29,669 nucleotides of DNA from CAZVPF01 sp964628195 (lineage in GTDB: Bacteria; Planctomycetota; Phycisphaerae; Sedimentisphaerales; Anaerohalosphaeraceae), in NCBI GenBank assembly GCA_964628195.1, contig CAZVPF010000037.1:1-29669 (forward strand), in the 5' to 3' direction. The number at the start of each line of letters is the position of its first letter. The stretch's first letter is position 1. A program made the translations under genes and the position numbers. The notes below the pieces were generated by a model that saw nothing but the letters and a program-made list of their open reading frames with translations, was not told where the DNA came from and searched no databases. Below are positions 14,622-22,911 of this stretch, piece by piece.

Positions 14622-16796
14622 ATGAACAGACGTGAATTTGTTAAAAGCTCAATACTCGCAGGTGCCGTTTGCGCATCTGGTCATCCATTTTCCAACCTCG
14701 CATGGGGGGATGTGTACTCCCTTAGCGGAACACATGAGGCGATGCGGGCGTTTATCGTTTCTGATGCTCACTTCGGCTGGCGGCACCCGAGGCAGCCATC
14801 CAATAACCGTATATCACAGGCGATCGGAAATATTATGCGCAGGTTTCCGAACCTTGACGTTTTTATCGACAGCGGCGACATCCATCACTCCAACGCCTTC
14901 GACCAGGGCAGGGTCGACTGGACGCAGACTATCGCAGGAGGCATTGGGACACTGCCGCTGCTGCTTACACCGGGAAACCACGAGATTGCGAATTTCGGCA
15001 ATGCCGAGGGCGAGGACCCGGAAAAGCGCACAATGGCGATAGGCAGCATTAACTGCCGGCCTTATTACAGCTTCGATATGAAGGGTATACATATTGTATC
15101 CCTTCCGCAGCTTCAGATGGTCAACCTGATCACAGAAGAATCGCTAAGGTGGCTTGAACTTGATATGCGGGTAAACAGCGATAAAACAACGATCATCATT
15201 ACTCATAACTCGCTTGAGGATACGACGCTTACGCATGACAGCAAAGTTTACAGGCGGGTTGCAAACAGCGGGCAGGTCTTTAAGTTCATGGACAGGTATC
15301 CCAATATTGTCGCGTGGATGCACGGGCATAATCATACCTGGGAGCTCGTGAAAAAGCACGGCAGATTCTACGTTTCCAACGGTCGTATCGGGGGTTTCTC
15401 CCCGCCCTACAAGGGTAATTTCGGCGCCGGACACCTGGGCGGTATATACTTCGAACTTAGCGATAACAAGTTCATGGTAAGGGGATACAGCGCAACGCAA
15501 AACTGCTTTTTCGACGAAATTCCCGGCTATGAACACATGTCGCAAACCATGGACATAAAGACCAGCTTTGACCCGTCGGCGCCGTGTGCGACAAGCTGGG
15601 GCATGGGCGGTATGCGTAACGGCCAAAAGCTGCCTGCTTATCAGCATTTTATAACCGGCCCGAAAGAGAAGGCTCGTTTATATGTGACAGGCGTTGATTC
15701 ACCGGTTTTCAGTGAGAACAGCGATCTTAGTTTTCTTGCCGAACAAACCGAGGGCTGGTCGCGTGCAAGAGCGATATCGGGTTTGAATATTGCCCCTAAA
15801 AAAGACGTTGAGGGAGAGCTTGACGGCATCGTCTTCCTGGAGTCAGCGGTTAAGGTGCTGCCGATCGACGATAAAGGCACGGCCAGGTCTATTTACTCAC
15901 CGCAAGGCGGTGCGAGCAAGACTTATTACCGCTGTGTGCCGGGAGGTAAATATAAAGCAGCGATAAAGGCAAAAGCTCAGAACAAGGGCCCGGACTGCAC
16001 ACTGTTTTTCCATGTTTATGATAATTCCGGACAAATGGTTCACTCAAACCGCTCGGAGACGAAAAAAATAAATTCTTCTCAAACTCTGATCGAAGCTTCT
16101 TTCGATGTTCCCTTAAATGGCTTTAATACCGGCATTTATAACAACCCGGAAAGTGACGAACAGTTGAACCTTCTCGTTGAGGCGAGCCTGGGCAGCCTTA
16201 CCTCACCGGTTGTTGTCGAGGAGCTTAGCCTGATGGAAGCAGCCGGCGGCAAAGTCTCGGCAGATATCAAGGTAAGCACAGCCGGGGAAAGCTATAAAGC
16301 CGCTGGGGTCGTCGATGAAAAAACGATACGCGACTTCGCAATTAACGGTCCTCTTGAGGGAAGAGAAGTAATAACCGCTGAATCAGGCGGCAATGGCCTT
16401 GCCACGTGGCTCGTGAAGCAGGATAATCTCACGTTCCAGGTCCGCAATGCACCTGCAAAGGTTCATCCCGACGGAATGATCGAGATCGGCCCATTCCGCA
16501 ACCGTTTTGAGACAAACAGGGAGGTTATACTGGCCCCGCTGTCCAAACCTAACGGCCCGTATATTCACCGGATGCGCGGGATAACCAAATGCAGAATAGA
16601 GAGTTACGACACGAAAAAAAGAGAGCTTGTTGTACATGTGGATGAGGTGGAGGGAAAATACCAGGAATTGCAGCTTAGAAATGTGCCCGGCAGCTTCGGA
16701 AAACTCGAAAATGTAGGTCACAGGTGCTATCTTGGCTCCAATAAGACCGCAGGGGTCGAAGTAAAAGGCAAAGGAAAGGTGCTGATTAGCTTCTAA
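14622..16796 (+). CDS. Tat-exported metallophosphoesterase
   Basis: The N-terminus MNRREFVKSSILAGAVCASG is a twin-arginine signal, so the folded, metal-loaded enzyme should be exported. Residues 40-300 form a calcineurin-like phosphoesterase with all metal-ligand blocks: D48-A-H50, D83-S-G-D86, G-N119-H120-E121, H195 in ITHNS, and H236/H238 in WMHGHNHTW. After about 350 come roughly 370 residues of probable beta-sandwich (a carbohydrate-binding-like stretch near 450-560) and a C-terminal part ending KGKVLISF that I cannot assign. Substrate (phosphomonoester, diester or nucleotide) is not determined. It lies directly upstream of the pst genes in the same direction, which suggests a role in phosphate scavenging. 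Confidence 0.85.
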   Translation: MNRREFVKSSILAGAVCASGHPFSNLAWGDVYSLSGTHEAMRAFIVSDAHFGWRHPRQPSNNRISQAIGNIMRRFPNLDVFIDSGDIHHSNAFDQGRVDWTQTIAGGIGTLPLLLTPGNHEIANFGNAEGEDPEKRTMAIGSINCRPYYSFDMKGIHIVSLPQLQMVNLITEESLRWLELDMRVNSDKTTIIITHNSLEDTTLTHDSKVYRRVANSGQVFKFMDRYPNIVAWMHGHNHTWELVKKHGRFYVSNGRIGGFSPPYKGNFGAGHLGGIYFELSDNKFMVRGYSATQNCFFDEIPGYEHMSQTMDIKTSFDPSAPCATSWGMGGMRNGQKLPAYQHFITGPKEKARLYVTGVDSPVFSENSDLSFLAEQTEGWSRARAISGLNIAPKKDVEGELDGIVFLESAVKVLPIDDKGTARSIYSPQGGASKTYYRCVPGGKYKAAIKAKAQNKGPDCTLFFHVYDNSGQMVHSNRSETKKINSSQTLIEASFDVPLNGFNTGIYNNPESDEQLNLLVEASLGSLTSPVVVEELSLMEAAGGKVSADIKVSTAGESYKAAGVVDEKTIRDFAINGPLEGREVITAESGGNGLATWLVKQDNLTFQVRNAPAKVHPDGMIEIGPFRNRFETNREVILAPLSKPNGPYIHRMRGITKCRIESYDTKKRELVVHVDEVEGKYQELQLRNVPGSFGKLENVGHRCYLGSNKTAGVEVKGKGKVLISF

Positions 16797-16926
16797 ATAG
16801 TTGAATAAGTAATCTCCCGAAATAATTACCTATTTTAAACACTTTCAGCGTCTGCTTTTAGTAATTAGAATTTTTTCACTTAAAATAAAATAAATGTTGC
16901 ATTAACCACATTATTTTTATCTTATA

Positions 16927-16973
16927 TTAGCATTCTCTAACAAAACCCTAACAATTGTCTTTAGACTTATAAG
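16927..16973 (+). promoter_or_regulatory. candidate Pho box and -10 upstream of pstS
   Basis: CTAACA (16937-16942), five bases, CTAACA (16948-16953) is an 11-bp-period direct repeat, the architecture of PhoB/PhoP sites (B. subtilis consensus is close to TTAACA with about five-base spacers). Weaker copies flank it: TTAGCA at 16927-16932 and CTTTAG at 16959-16964. Fourteen bases after the second perfect copy comes TATAAG (16968-16973), a good -10 with the repeats in the place of the -35. This fits activation under phosphate limitation. Confidence 0.55.
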
Positions 16974-17022
16974 TTTACGGGTTTCTCCGATATAAGCTGC
17001 TGTTTTTTTTAAGGGTAATTCT

Positions 17023-17925
17023 ATGAAGGGATTAAGAAGGTTATTATTGATGGTTTTGGTACTGTCTCTGATTTTATTGGCTTTGGGGTGCAAAAAGCCT
17101 GATTCCGAGACCAATAATCAGCAAAACCCTGCGGCTGAGACGCACAAACCAAAGCCGCCGCGCGACGACAGCAAACTGCAGATCGAGGGGTCAACAACCG
17201 TCGGTCCCATCGTTGACGCATTTACGGAAGCTTTTAAGGACATTAATCCTGAACTGCAGATCACTGTCAACAAAACCGGCAGCGGCAACGGGGCGGCAGC
17301 TCTTGTTGATTCCCGGTGCGATATCGCCATGATGAGTCGTTTTATGAAAACTAAGGAATTTTCACAGGCAGTCAATAACAATGTAATGCCCGTTGCCCAT
17401 GTTGTGGCAATGGATGGTGTGTGTGTAGTTGTCCACCCTTCGAACCCGGTGACGGAGCTTACGAGCAAACAGGTTGCTGATATATACAAGGGCAGCGTTA
17501 CGAACTGGAGCCAGCTTGGCGGCCCGGATATGCCAATCATCGCCATAAGCAGGGACAGCGCTTCGGGAACATTTGAAACTTTCAGTAAATTTGTCATGGA
17601 TGAAAAGCCCATGGGTTCGGCGGTGGAGTACGTAAGCACCAACCCGCAGGCTTTTTCAAGGGTTAAGACAACCCAGGGCGCTATAGCGTACGTAGGCTTT
17701 GGATTCTTGCAACCCGGGGTAAAAGCTCTTAAAATAGACAACGTAATGCCGACGCGGGAAACGATCGTTTCCGGCAGGTACCCGGTAGCAAGGCCTTTGT
17801 TCCTGTTCACGGATGGTTACCCGGAGCTCGGTTCGAACCTTCATGCTTTCTGCAGCTTCTACCTTACAGAAAAGGGACAGGAGATTGTTGAAGCAAAGGG
17901 TTTTGTCCCGGTCACAAGATATTGA
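17023..17925 (+). CDS. pstS: phosphate ABC transporter substrate-binding lipoprotein PstS
   Basis: PstS captures phosphate outside the membrane and delivers it to PstCA. The N-terminus has a basic start, a leucine-rich core and the lipobox LALGC (C23), so it is lipid-anchored, with a short Pro/Asn-rich linker. Phosphate-binding loops are recognisable: IEGSTTVGPIVDAF, KTGSGNGAAALVDSRCDIAMMSR, and SRDSASGTFETF. The length of 300 is typical. AAGGG lies upstream of the ATG. It is first in the pstS-pstC-pstA-pstB order, behind a candidate Pho box, and separated from pstC by 40 bases. Confidence 0.96.
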   Translation: MKGLRRLLLMVLVLSLILLALGCKKPDSETNNQQNPAAETHKPKPPRDDSKLQIEGSTTVGPIVDAFTEAFKDINPELQITVNKTGSGNGAAALVDSRCDIAMMSRFMKTKEFSQAVNNNVMPVAHVVAMDGVCVVVHPSNPVTELTSKQVADIYKGSVTNWSQLGGPDMPIIAISRDSASGTFETFSKFVMDEKPMGSAVEYVSTNPQAFSRVKTTQGAIAYVGFGFLQPGVKALKIDNVMPTRETIVSGRYPVARPLFLFTDGYPELGSNLHAFCSFYLTEKGQEIVEAKGFVPVTRY

Positions 17926-17965
17926 TCAAAAATATACAGCGGTCAAATTCTGATAAAGATAATTT

Positions 17966-18943
17966 ATGGCTGAACACAATCTGACAGAGACACTGCCGGG
18001 CGCATCGGATTTCGACAGGCCCCTGCTGCTGACTCCGAGCGAGGACCTTAAAGGCTTTGTTCTTAATCGGGCAGGATCTGCAGTACTTTTCACAGTTGCC
18101 TGCACATCTGTCCTGGCTGTGCTGCTGATATTTGTTTTCGTTATCCGCGAGGCGGTGGGGTTTTTGTCAAGCCACAATGTGGTAGACTTTATTACAGGAC
18201 TTGTCTGGCGGCCTGAAGAGGCGAGGCCGCACTTCGGGATACTGACGTTTATTGTCGGCTCATTTTATGTAACCATAACCGCTATGCTTATCGCCGTTCC
18301 GATTGGTCTGCTTGCAGCGGTCTTTCTGAGCGATGTGACCTCTTACAGGATACGCGGAATAGCAAAACCTATAATTGAGCTGCTGGCTGCAATTCCTTCG
18401 GTAGCTTACGGTTTTTTTGCAGTGCTCGTTTTCGGCCCGCTTCTGCAGAAATATTTTGGTTTCCCCTCGGGCATAAACGCTCTTAACGCATCCATCATCC
18501 TGGCGATAATGGCTTTGCCCACGATCATCAGCGTAGCCGAGGACTCCCTTTCGGCAATAGGCAGGGATCTTCGGGAGGCTTCTTACGGGCTTGGCGCTAC
18601 ACGCATGGAAACGATGATAAAGGTTGTTATACCCGCGGCACACAGCGGCATAATCGCAGCGGTTATACTTGGAATGATGCGTGCGGTCGGCGAGACAATG
18701 GTTGTGTGGATGGCAGCGGGCAACTCCCGGCAGATAATTCACCCCTGGTGGGACCTGTCCAAGTCGGTGGGAACGATGACGGCGACTATCGCAGGTGAAA
18801 TGGGCGAAGCGGTCAAAGGCTCGGACCATTACCAGGCACTGTTCGCGATTGGATTTTTGCTTCTGCTGGTTACATTTATTCTCAACACGATAAGCGAATA
18901 TTTTCTTGCCCAGGCTAAAAAGGGCAAAGGAGGGACCAAGTGA
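17966..18943 (+). CDS. pstC: phosphate ABC transporter permease PstC
   Basis: PstC is one of the two membrane permeases of the high-affinity phosphate importer. The 325-residue protein has about six transmembrane helices, the first near residues 35-62, and a MetI-type core. The EAA coupling loop that contacts PstB reads EASYGLGATRMETMIKVVIPAAHSGII, followed by MMRAVGETMVVWMAAGN. The cytoplasmic N-terminus is about 30 residues. There is no strong Shine-Dalgarno before the ATG at 17966. It ends in AAAGGAGGG followed by a GTGA overlap with pstA, so the two are translationally coupled. Confidence 0.95.
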   Translation: MAEHNLTETLPGASDFDRPLLLTPSEDLKGFVLNRAGSAVLFTVACTSVLAVLLIFVFVIREAVGFLSSHNVVDFITGLVWRPEEARPHFGILTFIVGSFYVTITAMLIAVPIGLLAAVFLSDVTSYRIRGIAKPIIELLAAIPSVAYGFFAVLVFGPLLQKYFGFPSGINALNASIILAIMALPTIISVAEDSLSAIGRDLREASYGLGATRMETMIKVVIPAAHSGIIAAVILGMMRAVGETMVVWMAAGNSRQIIHPWWDLSKSVGTMTATIAGEMGEAVKGSDHYQALFAIGFLLLLVTFILNTISEYFLAQAKKGKGGTK

Positions 18944-20568
18944 GGCCGGGACCGCCGAGAAATTTGCTTGATAAATTATTTACCTCGCTAACCTGCCTTT
19001 CGGTCGTGCTGCTGACTGGAATGCTGCTTTTTATACTCGCACCGATGATCTGGCGGGGCAGCGGAGCGGTGTTTTTCGATGGGACCGTTGAATTTAGAAA
19101 AATGCAGCTCGAACTCTTCAAAAGGGGTGACCCGCAGGCCATAGATGCCGAGCAGCAGCAAGTCGCTGAATACCGGGATAATGTCTACAGGATGCTAAGC
19201 GAGTTCAAAAGCGGGGGCGACCGTACGGCGATAACCGAAAGGGTCCGCAACATATACCGCGAGTACGGCAGGCAGCTCAAGTTTAAGAATATCGAAGGCG
19301 AAAAATACAGTGAGTACCGTTCCGAGGCGCGGCAAGTGCGGGATATGCTTGAAAAAAGCCTGGCAAGTTTCGACAGGGATGTTGTGGAAGAGAACCTGGC
19401 TGCTGTTCTTGATTTGAAAGATAAGGAATTTTTCAGAGACACTGTCGCCGAGGAGTTTTTTGAGATCGCTCTGTCTTATCGAGAAGATATCAAAGACGCC
19501 GATCTAAAAAAGCTCGAAGAATATACTGTCCAGCTCGGTGAGCTTGAAACCCTTATCGACAAACTTCTGGGTCCCCGGCCGGGAACCGAACCGCCCGCGA
19601 TGGCAATGAACAGGTTCGGGGCGACAAGGTGGGACATGGCCGAGCGGACACTCCACAGGATCAAGTATATAAAAAAATGGCGCCAGGTTTCGCCGGACAA
19701 GCCTATGGAAATGACGCTTGTTCCGCGAAAGGAGTCTTTCGAGGGGACGGTAATTGCAGACCTTATAACTTATATCGACGAAAATGCCCATGCGATGCTC
19801 AGCCCTGAACCCACGGTGTACTGGCAGTATTTTATCGATGACAGCACGCCGGGGCATTATTTCGGCGGCATAGGCCCGGAAATATTCGGAACGCTGCTTT
19901 TAACAGTCCTCGGGATGCTCATCGCTGTTCCAATTGGCGTCACAGCGGCGGCATATCTTGTCGAATGCGCAGGTGACAACCTTCCTGTGAGAATCATCCG
20001 GATGTGTATAAACACACTGGCGGGCGTTCCGAGCATTGTGTTCGGTCTTTTCGGGATGGCATTTTTCGTACTGTATTTATTTCCCATCACTGGCGCTCCT
20101 TCGACTCCGTGCGTTCTTGCCGCGGCATTGACGCTTTCGGTTCTCACGCTTCCGGTTATAATACGGGCAAGCGAAGAAGCTATAAGATCGGTACCGATGA
20201 CATACCGGGAGGCGTCTTTGGGCCTGGGAGCAGGGAAGTTCACGACGTTTATGAAAGTAACCCTGCCCGCTGCTATGCCGGGGATACTCACGGGAGTTAT
20301 CTTGAGTCTCAGCCGTATCGCAGGCGAGACAGCGCCCATCCTGTTTACAGGCGCAGTTGCATTGGGGCCAATCCCGGGCGGCATCTTCGAGCCGACAAGG
20401 ACGCTGTCTTACGGAAGCTGGGACATGGCAGTCGGGGACAGGCTCGCCCAGGAAGTTCCTCACAACCAATACGGAATGGTGGTTACGCTTATACTGCTTA
20501 TACTGCTTTTGAATATGATATCAATTTACCTTCGTTCGAGAATGTTCAAAAGGCTCAGGGGGCAGTAA
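18940..20568 (+). CDS. pstA: phosphate ABC transporter permease PstA with large extracytoplasmic insertion
   Basis: PstA pairs with PstC to form the phosphate channel. It starts with GTG at 18940, overlapping the pstC stop, behind AAAGGAGGG. At 542 residues it is almost twice the usual ~290. Helix one is near 18-37; helix two begins only near 314 (FGTLLLTVLGMLIAVPIGVTAAAYLVE). Between them lie about 270 residues, highly charged and helical (for example ITERVRNIYREYGRQLKFKN and DLKKLEEYTVQLGELETLIDKLL), with probable coiled-coil segments; by topology they are outside the cytoplasmic membrane. The permease core is then normal, with the EAA loop EASLGLGAGKFTTFMKVTLPAAMPGIL and SRIAGETAPILFTG. 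Its stop overlaps the pstB start (TAATG). Confidence 0.95.
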   Translation: MRPGPPRNLLDKLFTSLTCLSVVLLTGMLLFILAPMIWRGSGAVFFDGTVEFRKMQLELFKRGDPQAIDAEQQQVAEYRDNVYRMLSEFKSGGDRTAITERVRNIYREYGRQLKFKNIEGEKYSEYRSEARQVRDMLEKSLASFDRDVVEENLAAVLDLKDKEFFRDTVAEEFFEIALSYREDIKDADLKKLEEYTVQLGELETLIDKLLGPRPGTEPPAMAMNRFGATRWDMAERTLHRIKYIKKWRQVSPDKPMEMTLVPRKESFEGTVIADLITYIDENAHAMLSPEPTVYWQYFIDDSTPGHYFGGIGPEIFGTLLLTVLGMLIAVPIGVTAAAYLVECAGDNLPVRIIRMCINTLAGVPSIVFGLFGMAFFVLYLFPITGAPSTPCVLAAALTLSVLTLPVIIRASEEAIRSVPMTYREASLGLGAGKFTTFMKVTLPAAMPGILTGVILSLSRIAGETAPILFTGAVALGPIPGGIFEPTRTLSYGSWDMAVGDRLAQEVPHNQYGMVVTLILLILLLNMISIYLRSRMFKRLRGQ

Positions 20569-21485
20569 TGCAAAATGATAATTCAGACTCAGGTGATAAA
20601 ATGAGCGAAGAACAAGTTCTTAAAAGGCCCGAAAACAAAAATACCTTTTCTCGTCGAGACCGGACAGAAAGGATGGACTTCTCTGCTCCGAGTTCGCTGT
20701 CCGTGGACGACAAAGAAGCCGGGCAAATCGGCAAAGCGATCATTAAAGCAGAGGATTTCTGCTTTTATTATGGCAAAAAAGCCGGCGTGAAGGATATTAC
20801 CATGGATATTTATCCCCAGAGCGTTACGGCTATAATCGGTCCCAGCGGCTGCGGTAAGAGCACTTTTCTGCGCAGCATAAACAGGATCAACGACCTGATC
20901 CTGAATACGAGCGTAACCGGCAAACTGATGCTCAACGACCAGAACCTGTACGACAAAAGGATCAACCTTGTAAATCTTCGCCAGCAGGTGGGTATGGTTT
21001 TCCAGAAACCCAACCCATTCCCGAAAACCATTTTTGACAACGTCGCTTACGGGCCGAGACTTCAGGGCATCAAAAGCAGGGGCAAGCTCAGGGCCATCGT
21101 TGAAAGCACGTTAAAAGCGGCAGCGATATGGGATGAAGTGAAAGACGACCTGAAAAAGTCGGCCCTTGCCCTTTCTGGCGGTCAGCAGCAAAGGCTTTGC
21201 ATCGCCCGCGCTCTTGCGACCAAGCCCAAAGTCCTGCTTATGGACGAACCCTGCTCTGCATTGGACCCGGTGGCAACCGGCAAGATCGAAGACCTTATTT
21301 TGCAGCTCAAAAACCAGTACACTATTGTAATAGTTACACACAATATGCAACAGGCCGCAAGAATCAGCGAGAGAACAGCCTTTTTCTGCCTGGGCGAATT
21401 AATAGAATACGGGACCACGACCGACATTTTCAGCAATCCGCAGATAAAAGAAACCGAAGACTACGTAACTGGAAGGTTCGGGTAA
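20568..21485 (+). CDS. pstB: phosphate ABC transporter ATP-binding protein PstB
   Basis: PstB hydrolyses ATP to power phosphate uptake. The start ATG at 20568 overlaps the pstA stop and has GGGGG 5 bases upstream, giving 305 residues. The first ~55 residues are a polar, probably disordered extension not found in the usual ~255-residue PstB; internal ATGs (20601 and 20673) are possible later starts. The ABC domain is complete: Walker A GPSGCGKST (91-99), Q-loop MVFQKPNPFP, signature LSGGQQQR (202-209), Walker B KVLLMDEP (221-228) and switch histidine in VTHNM (256-260). The PstB-type ending TEDYVTGRFG is intact. Confidence 0.96.
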   Translation: MQNDNSDSGDKMSEEQVLKRPENKNTFSRRDRTERMDFSAPSSLSVDDKEAGQIGKAIIKAEDFCFYYGKKAGVKDITMDIYPQSVTAIIGPSGCGKSTFLRSINRINDLILNTSVTGKLMLNDQNLYDKRINLVNLRQQVGMVFQKPNPFPKTIFDNVAYGPRLQGIKSRGKLRAIVESTLKAAAIWDEVKDDLKKSALALSGGQQQRLCIARALATKPKVLLMDEPCSALDPVATGKIEDLILQLKNQYTIVIVTHNMQQAARISERTAFFCLGELIEYGTTTDIFSNPQIKETEDYVTGRFG

Positions 21486-21491
21486 TTTTCA

Positions 21492-21519
21492 TTGACTTAC
21501 ATATATTTGACAGTATAAT
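21492..21519 (+). promoter_or_regulatory. internal promoter before phoU
   Basis: TTGACT (21492-21497), 16 bases, consensus TATAAT (21514-21519), 33 bases before the phoU ATG. It would allow phoU transcription independent of the phosphate-regulated pst promoter. Confidence 0.6.
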
Positions 21520-21552
21520 GTTACGTTTAAACCGAACACTGGAGTTGCAAAA

Positions 21553-22242
21553 ATGGCTGTTCACCTGCAAAAAGAAATTGAAAAGCTTAAGAAGATGATA
21601 CTGAGACTCGGCGGCCGAGTCGAAACGAGTTTCAGGGACGCGGTGTATTCCGTTCAGCATTGTGACTGGGACCTTGCAAGAAGGGTCATCGAGCAGGACC
21701 TCGAAATCGACTATCTCGAAGTGGACGTGGAAGAAGAAGCTTTAAAAATACTGGCGCTTCATCAGCCGGTGGCAAACGATTTGCGCTTTATAGTCGCGGT
21801 GCTGAAGATAAACGACGAGCTTGAGCGCATAGGCGACCTTTCTTCCAATATCGCCGAACGGGCTATCTCATTAACTAAATACGGGGAGTGGGCATACCAG
21901 GTTGACTTCAGCGAAATGGCCGAGATCACAAAGACAATGCTCAGGCAGGGACTTGACGCTCTTGTTAATCTTGACGCGGAACTTGCAAGGGATACATGCC
22001 TGAAAGACGACATCGTGGATGATCTTAACAGGCAAATGATTAATCGCCTGCAGGAGCAGATAAAGGCGACACCGGAAAGGGTGGAGCCTCTTATTTATCT
22101 CTTGAGCACCTCAAAGGCCATAGAGAGGGTAGGCGACTGCACCACAAACATCGCCGAGGATATCATTTACATGATCAAGGGCCAGATAGTCCGACACCGC
22201 GCCGCAAGACAGCAGGAACTGCAAAATCACACCCGAATGTGA
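21553..22242 (+). CDS. phoU: phosphate signalling protein PhoU
   Basis: PhoU links the Pst transporter to the PhoR kinase and represses the Pho regulon when phosphate is plentiful. The 229-residue protein is two tandem three-helix bundles. The metal-cluster helices are conserved in both halves: NDELERIGDLSSNIAERA in the first and SKAIERVGDCTTNIAEDIIYM in the second, with PVANDLRFIVAVLKI before the first. GGAG precedes the ATG by 8 bases. It has its own consensus-like promoter. PhoB and PhoR genes are not in the window. Its stop is followed after three bases by the left arm of the 13-bp inverted repeat at 22246-22334. Confidence 0.96.
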   Translation: MAVHLQKEIEKLKKMILRLGGRVETSFRDAVYSVQHCDWDLARRVIEQDLEIDYLEVDVEEEALKILALHQPVANDLRFIVAVLKINDELERIGDLSSNIAERAISLTKYGEWAYQVDFSEMAEITKTMLRQGLDALVNLDAELARDTCLKDDIVDDLNRQMINRLQEQIKATPERVEPLIYLLSTSKAIERVGDCTTNIAEDIIYMIKGQIVRHRAARQQELQNHTRM

Positions 22243-22245
22243 TCA

Positions 22246-22334
22246 ATTTCACTTTATACCGTTAAAATAATAGTTACATTATTTGTAATAATATTGTAAC
22301 AAAGTTGGTGTATGCGCATTTTATAAAGTGAAAT
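22246..22334. repeat. nested inverted repeat spanning the phoU-sigma gap
   Basis: ATTTCACTTTATA (22246-22258) and TATAAAGTGAAAT (22322-22334) are a perfect 13-bp inverted repeat. Inside lie GTTAC/GTAAC (22273-22277 and 22296-22300) and ATTAT/ATAAT (22278-22282 and 22288-22292). The left arm begins three bases after the phoU stop; the right arm includes the first two bases of the sigma-factor ATG. It may be an RNA hairpin controlling sigma translation, a processing or termination signal, a pair of regulator sites, or a miniature element. Confidence 0.7.
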
Positions 22335-22911
22335 GACTATGGCTTCGGTAAAAATAAATATGAGAGACTACATGGAAGATATCATCGCCAAGGCGGTTAC
22401 CGACAGGGAGGCATTCGGGCGGCTGTACGATGCCTACTACGACAGGATTTACCGGTTTTGTATTTCGAGGGTTTACTGCAGATGGGCCGCTGAGGATGTT
22501 ACATCGGGGGTTTTTCTCAAAGCAGCTGAGAATATAAACCGATTCAACGGCAGCACCGAAGCCCAGTTCAGGGCATGGATTTACCGCATTGCCGCCAATG
22601 AGGCAAACGGGTATCTGAGAAAAAAACACCGCAGGGAAAAACTGCTGAAATCCGCCGCCGAGTACCTCGAATCGGCCCGCCACAGCGACAAACAGGATGG
22701 TGAATACATAGAATGGACAAAACTGCACGGGGCGATACTCGAACTGAAACCTCACTATCAGACAGCGGTCACGCTGAGATTCTTCGAAGAGATGGAGTAC
22801 GACCAGATAGCGGAAATAATGAACAAAAAGCCCGCAACGGTGCGGGTTGACGTACACAGGGCCGTTAAGAAGATCAATAACATTCTTACAAAATCGAAGG
22901 CAGGTGCCTAA
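22333..22911 (+). CDS. ECF-type RNA polymerase sigma factor
   Basis: This 192-residue sigma-70 family protein has only regions 2 and 4, the ECF pattern. Region 2 (about 25-100) shows FGRLYDAYYDRIYRFCISRVYCRWAAEDVTSGVFLKAAENI and WIYRIAANEANGYLRKKHRR. Region 4 (about 135-187) shows LKPHYQTAVTLRFFEEMEYDQIAEIMNKKPATVRVDVHRAVKKI. The ATG at 22333 has no Shine-Dalgarno and lies in the right arm of an inverted repeat; later in-frame ATGs exist at 22339 and 22360. It overlaps the next gene by one base (TAATG), the usual arrangement with a cognate anti-sigma factor. The ECF subgroup is not assigned. Confidence 0.93.
   Translation: MTMASVKINMRDYMEDIIAKAVTDREAFGRLYDAYYDRIYRFCISRVYCRWAAEDVTSGVFLKAAENINRFNGSTEAQFRAWIYRIAANEANGYLRKKHRREKLLKSAAEYLESARHSDKQDGEYIEWTKLHGAILELKPHYQTAVTLRFFEEMEYDQIAEIMNKKPATVRVDVHRAVKKINNILTKSKAGA

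Noticed and set aside
20004..20567. 188-codon upstream extension of the pstB frame
   Set aside because: It overlaps the membrane core of pstA in another frame and has non-protein-like composition; pstB begins at 20568 with a good ribosome site.
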